Source of the DNA: Paraclostridium ghonii
GTDB taxonomy: Bacteria > Bacillota > Clostridia > Peptostreptococcales > Peptostreptococcaceae
NCBI RefSeq assembly: GCF_023653455.1
Contig: NZ_JAKEDR010000049.1
Location: 1-19,905 of the forward strand
DNA length: 19,905 nt
Direction of reading: 5' to 3'
Under the pieces are notes generated by a model. It saw only the letters and a program-made list of their open reading frames with translations, had not been told where the DNA came from and did no database searches. The translations under genes and the position numbers were made by a program. Positions 14,691 through 19,905 of the stretch are shown one piece after another (position 1 is the first letter of the stretch; each line of letters opens with the position of its first letter).

Positions 14691-16922
14691 TTAAAATACC
14701 TTATTATTTTCTAGTGGTATAGATGTAGTTTTTTTATGATCTAAATTAAAAAAGACTGTATTGCCTGGTTTATTTATATCGTGAGCCATTCCAATACCTT
14801 TCTTATGCCCATTTGATGCCATTTGTCTACCAAATTGAGTAGGATTCATTGGACTATTAATACCTTCTTCATAGCACCATTCTGTATATTTTAGGTGTAA
14901 TGTTTTAGCATGGAGATTATTGCCTTGTTTTTTAATAAGACAATTCTTATAAAAAGCATATGAAGAATCAGCTTCTTCTTTATATTCCTCCATCTCTTGT
15001 ATAGATGCTTCACTTTGAGTTATTTTCCAGTTATTCAATTTTAACCTTTTAAGTCCTTCATATGCCCACATAAATACTATATCCATTTCACTTTTTATAA
15101 TATCTTCTACTATCCCAGGTATTCCTACCTTATCAGCTTCCCCAGTTCTAACTTGTAACTCAGTCCCAAACCTAACATTAAAAGGTATAAATATTGGTCT
15201 TCTAAAAAATCCATATGATTTATCATTAGTAACTGGCATCCTATTTAAACCATAGAACCATGCCATATTAAACTTCATTTGTACATGATCTCTATTTTTC
15301 TTATTTACGGTTACTTCTTCACCACATACGGCACTTTTAAAAACTCCATTTATTTTACCTTCTACGGTATCATCTCTAACTATATTCACCCTTCTTCCCT
15401 CTGCCATAGCCATTATAAACTCATCACCAAACTTACCCAGCCCTATGCCACATACAGACATATCTTTATTATGTAATAGAGCCGTTTGTATATCGAACAA
15501 ACTAGATTTACCATTAGCACCTTCACCCTTATATATAAAACATTGCTGCACTTTTGTAGCATTAGGACATAGCATAACTCCCCAAGCTTCTTGGAGTGTC
15601 AATATAGTATCACTATCAAGTATATTCTCTAAGAAGCTTTTAAACTTTGAGTTATTATAGTCCTCATTATATTTATCTATATCATTGGTATAATTACCAT
15701 TAAACTTAGTATCTAGCTTATACTTTGGATTAAACTCTAATAACTCATCAGTTTCAGTATCAACAATACCATTTAAACAGTTTATGTATCTATTTTCATA
15801 ATTAAATAACTCTTTATAATTATCAGCTATCGAGTGAATAGTTTTAGCAAATTTATCAGCTTTACCTGGGTCTACATCCTCGTCAATTATTACATGGTCA
15901 TAATATAGTTTTAATTGGTCTCTAGCATCCATATACTCATATATTCCTAATTCTTCATTGTAGATGTATAACATATTACCTTTTACATATGATGACGATT
16001 TGCTTAATACAAATTTAACCAATGAACCATTAATAATTTTACCTTTATCAGTACAATAAACTGGTTTGGCATAAGATAATATACTATTGACCTTAGTTTC
16101 TACCTCTTTAACTTCTAAAGGTGGTTTTATATAACATTGGTTATACATCATAGCTAATGGTAGTAACTCATGAACATTTCTAAACATAGGTTGAGTTATC
16201 ATTCTACCTAAATATTTTATAAGAGCATCATCTCGACCACCCTCATTGGTAACTGTGTAATATTGCTTATTCTTTGGAGGTCTACCTGGTTTCTTTTTAT
16301 ATTCATTAGGTTTATTACCTTTAACCTTATTTAATCCAAAATACTCAGTTAGGTTATCAAATAATGGTATAGGCATATCATGTATTGGATTATCTTTATA
16401 TACTGTATATTCTTTAATATCTTCTTTTATTTTTCTAAGTGAACCAGGCGTAATTATGATACCTCCATCAGTTCTAATATCTATTGATAAATCACTATTA
16501 CTACTGTTTTTTAAACCTTTTCTATACTTAAAGTATAAATGTAATCCACCATTAGGAGTTTTTACAGTAAATGTATTAAAAGCTTGTTGTTGCTCTTCCT
16601 CGGTCATTTCTAAGCTATTTATCAATTGCTTGTATGCTTCTACTCCATCCTTTGTATTGTCCCCATGGTTTCTATCTAAATCAAGTACCATTATTCCACT
16701 AGCCTTACCAGTTATTAATGCCCCTCCAGTTACTTTGCCTTTTTTAGCTTCACCTTTACTATTTAAATACTCAAACCACTCTCCCTGGTTTATAATATCT
16801 TCTTTAATTAATAGTTGATTTTCTTCTTTTGACCATGGAACAATCGGTTTATTAGTATAATTAAATACTGGTACTATTGGTAGTAGATTTCTAGTTTCTA
16901 TTACTTCAAATTGTTTTAACAA
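14691..16922 (-). CDS. Primase-polymerase / D5-type SF3 helicase replication protein
   Basis: A 743-aa protein. An N-terminal archaeo-eukaryotic primase domain (about 13-190) has the DxD of GIMVLDLDR (Asp81, Asp83), His128 in TPNGGLHLYF and the IDIRTDGG strand. A linker with a basic stretch follows, then the D5-N region and an SF3 helicase with Walker A GEGANGKSS (466-474), a Walker B-like strand NIVRDD (513-518) and a downstream YGLNRMPVTND sensor segment. The C-terminus (about 645-740) is winged-helix-like. Such proteins prime and unwind DNA at a mobile element's own origin, which fits the iterons in the island. It starts at TTG with AGGAGG 7 nt upstream, about 11 nt after the excisionase gene. 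The frame is intact. It is the largest gene of the island and the best sign that it can replicate. Confidence 0.93.
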   Translation of the reverse strand: MLKQFEVIETRNLLPIVPVFNYTNKPIVPWSKEENQLLIKEDIINQGEWFEYLNSKGEAKKGKVTGGALITGKASGIMVLDLDRNHGDNTKDGVEAYKQLINSLEMTEEEQQQAFNTFTVKTPNGGLHLYFKYRKGLKNSSNSDLSIDIRTDGGIIITPGSLRKIKEDIKEYTVYKDNPIHDMPIPLFDNLTEYFGLNKVKGNKPNEYKKKPGRPPKNKQYYTVTNEGGRDDALIKYLGRMITQPMFRNVHELLPLAMMYNQCYIKPPLEVKEVETKVNSILSYAKPVYCTDKGKIINGSLVKFVLSKSSSYVKGNMLYIYNEELGIYEYMDARDQLKLYYDHVIIDEDVDPGKADKFAKTIHSIADNYKELFNYENRYINCLNGIVDTETDELLEFNPKYKLDTKFNGNYTNDIDKYNEDYNNSKFKSFLENILDSDTILTLQEAWGVMLCPNATKVQQCFIYKGEGANGKSSLFDIQTALLHNKDMSVCGIGLGKFGDEFIMAMAEGRRVNIVRDDTVEGKINGVFKSAVCGEEVTVNKKNRDHVQMKFNMAWFYGLNRMPVTNDKSYGFFRRPIFIPFNVRFGTELQVRTGEADKVGIPGIVEDIIKSEMDIVFMWAYEGLKRLKLNNWKITQSEASIQEMEEYKEEADSSYAFYKNCLIKKQGNNLHAKTLHLKYTEWCYEEGINSPMNPTQFGRQMASNGHKKGIGMAHDINKPGNTVFFNLDHKKTTSIPLENNKVF

Positions 16923-16933
16923 CTTATTACCTC

Positions 16934-17116
16934 CTAAAATGTAGTCCCTATATTACTATATAAAAACTCATCTACTCTATCTTTAACTATTAATATTTTT
17001 TTACCTACTTTTATTCGTGGAAATCCTTTAGTGTTAACCATCTCATAAGCTTTATTAGTTCCTATACCATATTCCATGGCAAATTCCTTAACTGTCATTA
17101 GTTTTTTACTATCCAT
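16934..17116 (-). CDS. AlpA/Xis-like excisionase, MerR-type HTH
   Basis: A 60-aa protein with the HTH_17/excisionase pattern: MTVKEFAMEYGIGTNKAYEM as the helix-turn-helix, then FPRIKVGKKILIVKDRVDEFL as the wing and closing helix. Such proteins bend DNA at attachment-site arms and favour excision, or act as activators. The ATG directly abuts the stop codon of the upstream XRE gene, and its GAGGAGG ribosome binding site lies inside the last codons of that gene, so the two are translationally coupled. An activator role for the following primase gene is an alternative. Confidence 0.85.
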   Translation of the reverse strand: MDSKKLMTVKEFAMEYGIGTNKAYEMVNTKGFPRIKVGKKILIVKDRVDEFLYSNIGTTF

Positions 17117-17323
17117 TTATTCCTCCTCATCGCTATCTAATAATTCACTTACTGATATTTCTAAGACTTTAGATATTTTTTTTAATGTAGATATCTTTAA
17201 TTCTAATATATCTATCTTTCCTGTCTCTATCCTACATATCGTAGACGGAGACATTCCTAAAATATCAGCTAACTGTTTTTGAGATAATCCTTTTCTAATT
17301 CTAGATATCTTTAAATCTAACAT
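17117..17323 (-). CDS. XRE-family transcriptional regulator
   Basis: A 68-aa single-domain Cro/C1-type protein: IRKGLSQKQLADILGMSPST forms the helix-turn-helix, followed by the usual ISKVLEISVSELL closing helix. It is divergent from the integrase and first in the leftward run of xre, xis and the primase gene, so it probably controls the island's lysogeny-like switch. AGAGGAG lies 8 nt before the ATG. It is very short and has no C-terminal dimerisation or protease domain, so control by SOS cleavage is unlikely; an antirepressor or titration mechanism would be needed. Confidence 0.9.
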   Translation of the reverse strand: MLDLKISRIRKGLSQKQLADILGMSPSTICRIETGKIDILELKISTLKKISKVLEISVSELLDSDEEE

Positions 17324-17413
17324 AAAATCAACTCCTCTTAATTAATAGATATTTTATTTACTGGAAAAACCCAAGGTGATGTTAAAAAAAAGCTTGAAGA
17401 ATATAAAAAAGAA

Positions 17414-18406
17414 ATGTTGTTAGGTACAATATCTACTGATGATAAAATAACGCTAAGTGAATGGTATTATACATGGCTATACGATTACCGTATTAAAGAC
17501 TTGAAACCTAAATCATTTGAAAAATATGAGGGTATATATAGAAATTATATAAAGGATAGTGAACTTGGTAAGGTTAAATTAAAAGATTTAAGAGCTACAC
17601 ATATACAAAGATATTATAATAAGCTTCAAAACCAAGATAATAAACCAACATCAACTATAAAAGGTCTGAATACTAGACTTAAGCCATGTTTAGGAGAAGC
17701 TGAAAAACAAGGATATATCCAAAAGAATTATTGTAAAATGATTACCCTACCAAAAGATGATACTAAAAAAGATATAAAAGTATTAAGCCAACAAGACCAA
17801 CAAAGATTTATATCGGCTATACAAGGACATAAGTTAGAAATATTATTTTTAATTGCACTTAGTACTGGTTTACGTTTAGGTGAATTACTAGGACTTAAAT
17901 GGTTTGATATAGATTTAAATACTGGTATGTTAACAGTTAATAGAACTTTATCAAGGGCTAAAAACCAGGATAATGGTAAATATGAGATAATAGAACAATT
18001 ACCAAAAACTAAAAATAGTAATAGAGTTATACCCATACCAACTAATATATTAATCAAACTTAAAGAGCATAAAAAGGAACAAAGTAAACATAGGTTATTC
18101 ATTGGAGAAGCTTATATAAATAATAATTATGTGTTTACAGATGATATAGGAAATCCTATTGATGATAAAAGACCTGGAAGGAATTTAAAATCTATATTAA
18201 CTAAGTTAAATATAGAGCCCATTAAATTCCATGCTTTACGTCATACTTATGCTACTAGATTATTTGAAAACAATGTGCCACCAAAAACAGTACAAGTATT
18301 AATGGGTCATTATGATATTAGTATTACCATGGATATATATACTCATGTAATGGAAGATACAAAGTTAGAAGCTATTGAAAAACTTAATAATATATTTATA
18401 GTATAG
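17414..18406 (+). CDS. int: Tyrosine recombinase/integrase, N-terminally truncated
   Basis: A 330-aa integrase from the first usable ATG. The core-binding SAM-like domain (about 12-110) is followed by a complete catalytic domain: Arg154 (STGLRLGELLG), Lys in the PKTKNSNR hairpin (about 198-200), HALRH with His273 and Arg276, His299 (LMGHYD) and the nucleophile Tyr309 (MDIYTHV). It is the only plus-strand gene and is adjacent to the att core in ssrA, as usual. Upstream of the ATG the frame stays open back to 17342 and encodes TGKTQGDVKKKLEEYKKE, the normal end of the arm-binding domain in this family. It then reaches a TAA at 17339-17341 with no ATG, GTG or TTG. About 30 residues of the arm-binding domain are therefore missing, and their place is taken by the XRE gene's leader. 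Catalysis may be intact, but arm binding and efficient integration or excision probably are not. The ATG has only a weak GAAGA upstream. Confidence 0.88.
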   Translation: MLLGTISTDDKITLSEWYYTWLYDYRIKDLKPKSFEKYEGIYRNYIKDSELGKVKLKDLRATHIQRYYNKLQNQDNKPTSTIKGLNTRLKPCLGEAEKQGYIQKNYCKMITLPKDDTKKDIKVLSQQDQQRFISAIQGHKLEILFLIALSTGLRLGELLGLKWFDIDLNTGMLTVNRTLSRAKNQDNGKYEIIEQLPKTKNSNRVIPIPTNILIKLKEHKKEQSKHRLFIGEAYINNNYVFTDDIGNPIDDKRPGRNLKSILTKLNIEPIKFHALRHTYATRLFENNVPPKTVQVLMGHYDISITMDIYTHVMEDTKLEAIEKLNNIFIV

Positions 18407-18440
18407 AGCCATTTTTTGTAGATGGTTCTTTTTTATTTTT
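18405..18440 (+). terminator. Integrase terminator
   Basis: AGAGCCAT (18405-18412) pairs with ATGGTTCT (18422-18429, one G-T pair) and is followed by a run of T (TTTTTATTTTT). The hairpin overlaps the end of the integrase stop codon and has the form of an intrinsic terminator on the plus strand. Confidence 0.75.
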
Positions 18441-18500
18441 ATACCATTTTTAATGATAATATTGATATATTCCTGCTCTTAAATAGGTTTTTTATGTATT

Positions 18501-18630
18501 TAAAGAGAGGGTAAAGAGTTTTTAAAGAGTTAGTAAAGAGTGTAAAGAGTTGTAAAGAGTTTTTTTGGCTTTCTGAACCCCAGTATTCCCAATAGGTAAA
18601 GACACTTTAAAGACACTAAAGATACTTTTT
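18501..18630. repeat. GTAAAGAGT iteron array, ssrA-proximal end
   Basis: Copies of GTAAAGAGT or TTAAAGAGT at 18511, 18522, 18533, 18542 and 18552, plus degenerate TAAAGA words to about 18612. They are the reverse complement of the array at 13291-13483. A degenerate copy of the ATTGG...GGGG composite is also present in reverse (GAACCCCAGTATTCCCAAT at 18575-18593, then GGTAAAGAC). The island thus has matching arrays inverted relative to each other. Confidence 0.78.
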
Positions 18631-18756
18631 TCAACTTAGTTCAAAAAAATTAAATAATTAATTATATATAGGTATGGATTAAGTGAGACTTGAAGCTCTT
18701 ACATCACTATTATAATTATGGTTTATATGCCATAAAATAGATGCCTTTTATCCTGG

Positions 18757-18778
18757 TTGTGTGCTAAATGTGTGCTTT
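18757..18778. repeat. Two tandem 11-bp repeats, candidate integrase arm sites
   Basis: TTGTGTGCTAA followed directly by ATGTGTGCTTT, matching the three-unit array at 13195-13227 in sequence, period and direction. Confidence 0.7.
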
Positions 18779-18782
18779 TCAT

Positions 18783-18824
18783 AAAAATAAAAGGAACTAC
18801 TAAAGTCTATGCCTTAGTAGTTCC
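18783..18824 (-). terminator. Island-borne terminator for ssrA
   Basis: GGAACTACTAA and TTAGTAGTTCC make a perfect 11-bp stem with a 10-nt loop, followed on the minus strand by TTTTATTTTT. It lies 30 nt past the tmRNA 3' end and has no T run on the plus strand, so it points only at ssrA transcripts. It belongs to the island, since it is inside the att core, and replaces the native terminator now at 13026-13061. Confidence 0.82.
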
Positions 18825-18853
18825 AATACTTATAACGATTATTATCATTTAAT

Positions 18854-18870
18854 TGGTGGAGACGAGGGGA
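18854..18870. repeat. att core, proximal copy inside the ssrA 3' end
   Basis: The 17-bp att sequence forming the last 17 nt of the tmRNA, including CCA. Integration of the island restored the gene, so tmRNA function should be kept. Past the core the two copies differ after one base (AGTC here, AATC at the distal copy). Confidence 0.92.
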
Positions 18871-19203
18871 GTCGAACCCCTGTCCGCAAGTCTTTTCCTC
18901 GCTGCATCTACGTGTGTAGCCATCTGATTTTAATTCTCGTCGCCCACATCGCCCAGTGGCAAGCTATGTGATTGACCAGTCCCAATTAGTCTACTTTAGG
19001 TCGAGACACCCAAAAAGTAGTTCCCTGCATAAGTGACGTCCAGGCCTAGCCGGCAGGAGGGCTGAGGCGGGACGAGCAGTACTAAGCTGCTAAAGCGTAA
19101 TTATCGTTTGCGTTTGTTTTAAGTTCCCCAGTTTTTACGTGACCCAGAGTAACACGACACGCAGCCTCAAGTGCCAAACCCACGTCGAAACCATTACGCC
19201 CCC
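18854..19203 (-). ncRNA. ssrA: Transfer-messenger RNA (tmRNA)
   Basis: A 350-nt tmRNA. The 5' end GGGGGCG (19197-19203) pairs over 7 bp, with G-U pairs, with the acceptor strand CGTCTCC next to the encoded A-CCA end (18854-18857). The T arm GGGGTTCGACTCCCC and the 5' GGTTTCGAC are diagnostic. The tag frame (19082-19111) reads GCA AAC GAT AAT TAC GCT TTA GCA GCT TAG, giving the degradation tag ANDNYALAA. The RNA rescues stalled ribosomes together with SmpB, which is encoded 126 nt upstream. Its 3' end is the island's attachment site, a very common integration target. Confidence 0.97.
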
Positions 19204-19211
19204 GTGGTTGT

Positions 19212-19239
19212 TTTATAGTCCTGAGACTTTCTATCGCAA
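19212..19239 (-). promoter_or_regulatory. ssrA promoter
   Basis: Minus strand: TTGCGA (19234-19239), a 16-nt spacer and TATAAA (19212-19217), 8 nt before the mature tmRNA 5' end. The start site would therefore be at or within a few bases of the mature end. Confidence 0.6.
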
Positions 19240-19329
19240 ACTTTTTTCACCATTAATCAATATTAAGTTGTTATATATATAATAAAACTTTTTTAAATTA
19301 AAAGCAATATTATCTCTCTGGAATTGTAT

Positions 19330-19785
19330 CTAGTATCTACCAGATAATTCTCTTTCAATACGTCTGTTAGCATCTTTCTTAGCTAAGTCTTGACGTTTAT
19401 CATATAGTTTTTTACCTTTTGCTAAAGCAATTTCAACTTTAACTTTACCATTTTTAAGATAAACACTTAAAGGTATTAATGCATAACCTTTTATAGTTGT
19501 AGCCCCTATAAGCTTCCTTATTTCATGCTTATGAAGTAATAGCTTTCTTACTCTAAGAGGATCAACATTAAATATGTTTCCTTGTTCGTATGGACTTATA
19601 TGAACTTGTTTTAAAAACACCTCTGAATTATCAACAGAAGCATATCCCTCAGCTAAGTTAAGTTTACCTTGTCTAATAGACTTAACTTCAGTACCCTTTA
19701 ATTCGATACCACATTCATAAGTTTCTTCTATAAAATACTCATGTCTAGCTTTTCTATTAGTAGCTAAAACCTTAACACCTGCCAT
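19330..19785 (-). CDS. smpB: SsrA-binding protein SmpB
   Basis: A 151-aa SmpB of normal length. Family hallmarks are [46 protein letters not shown] and the C-terminal tail [19 protein letters not shown], which reaches into the ribosome. It binds the tRNA-like domain of tmRNA and delivers it to stalled ribosomes for trans-translation. The start is the ATG at 19783-19785 with AGAGGTG 6 nt upstream; an in-frame GTG three codons earlier lies inside that ribosome binding site. It is upstream of ssrA on the same strand, the usual Firmicute order, and each has its own promoter. Confidence 0.97.
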   Translation of the reverse strand: MAGVKVLATNRKARHEYFIEETYECGIELKGTEVKSIRQGKLNLAEGYASVDNSEVFLKQVHISPYEQGNIFNVDPLRVRKLLLHKHEIRKLIGATTIKGYALIPLSVYLKNGKVKVEIALAKGKKLYDKRQDLAKKDANRRIERELSGRY

Positions 19786-19826
19786 ACAAATCACCTCTTA
19801 TTCTTATCCTTCATTAATTACATTAA

Positions 19827-19855
19827 AATATACCACATATAACCATACTAGTCAA
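19827..19855 (-). promoter_or_regulatory. smpB promoter
   Basis: Minus strand: TTGACT (19850-19855), a 17-nt spacer and TATATT (19827-19832). This near-consensus sigma-A promoter leaves a leader of about 35 nt and makes smpB independent of the gene upstream, which is outside the window. Confidence 0.75.
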
Positions 19856-19905
19856 TCCCCAGAAATGTTGCTTTTAAATTTTAACTTAATGTAATAGTAT
19901 TATAT

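Larger units (their letters stand above)
18407..18853. other. Non-coding ssrA-proximal end of the island
   Basis: About 450 bp without a gene. It holds the integrase terminator, the inverted iteron array (18501-18630), the two 11-bp arm-like units (18757-18778) and a hairpin terminator facing ssrA (18783-18824). It mirrors the content of the other end of the island. Confidence 0.6.
13073..18870. mobile_element. Small integrative element/phage-satellite-like island in ssrA
   Basis: Bounded by 17-bp att repeats, one of them the tmRNA 3' end. Contents in order from the ssrA side: tyrosine integrase (plus strand), then on the minus strand XRE regulator, AlpA-like excisionase, prim-pol/D5 helicase, an 88-aa unknown and a 125-aa HTH protein, then 690 bp of repeat-rich non-coding DNA. 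No structural, packaging, conjugation or lysis gene is present. The integrase-repressor-excisionase-primase set is that of phage satellites (PICI-like) in Firmicutes, but it is much smaller than typical ones of about 15 kb. It could be a reduced remnant or a minimal autonomous replicon. No obvious cargo such as resistance or toxin genes lies inside it. Confidence 0.88.

Noticed and set aside
17117..17340. Missing integrase N-terminus encoded in another frame (frameshift)
   Set aside because: The plus-strand frames upstream do not show the expected arm-binding pattern; the DNA is the xre gene on the other strand. A deletion explains it better than a frameshift.

Overview
The window is AT-rich, low-GC Firmicute DNA. 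AGGAGG-type ribosome binding sites, the smpB-ssrA order and the protein repertoire point to the class Clostridia, probably the Peptostreptococcaceae; this placement is an inference from gene content. All genes except one integrase lie on the minus strand, so the window is described from right to left.

Core anchor (about 18854-19905): smpB (19330-19785) with its own sigma-A-type promoter, followed by ssrA, the tmRNA gene (19203 down to 18854). Its tag reads ANDNYALAA.

Minimal integrated island (about 13073-18870): a 17-bp direct repeat marks the insertion of a roughly 5.8-kb element into the 3' end of ssrA. One copy is the 3' end of the working tmRNA (18854-18870). The other (13073-13089) is the displaced original end, still joined to a strong terminator. 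The island carries a tyrosine recombinase, an XRE repressor, an AlpA-like excisionase, a primase-polymerase/D5 helicase, an 88-aa unknown and a 125-aa HTH protein. It has no capsid, packaging or lysis genes, so it resembles a very small phage satellite or replicative integrative element. Both ends hold tandem 11-bp TGTGTGCTAA units (candidate integrase arm sites) and arrays of a CTCTTTAC word arranged as inverted copies (candidate replication or recombination iterons). The integrase has lost its N-terminal arm-binding domain although its catalytic residues are intact, so the island may be locked in place. It brings its own terminator for ssrA.

Defence operon (12970 down to about 2408): one promoter, flanked by two near-identical 25-bp repeats, drives seven closely spaced genes: Z1-domain ATPase, half-length HsdS, HsdM, DinD, full-length HsdS, HsdR and a YgjP/DUF45 zinc peptidase. 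The run ends at a 65-nt hairpin with a T tract. This is a complete type I restriction-modification system plus four accessory genes. The Z1 plus half-HsdS pair upstream of hsdM is the most unusual part and may be a second arm that shares the methylase. The peptidase gene has a TGA where its family normally has a Trp codon near the C-terminus.

Toxin-immunity pair (2327 down to 69): a 563-aa polymorphic toxin (N-terminal coiled coil, hydrophobic pretoxin segment, Hint autoprotease, HNH nuclease) followed after 17 nt by a SUKH/YrhA-like immunity protein. Whether 1-13072 is itself an older island stacked at ssrA cannot be decided, because no second outer att copy or core gene is visible at the left edge.
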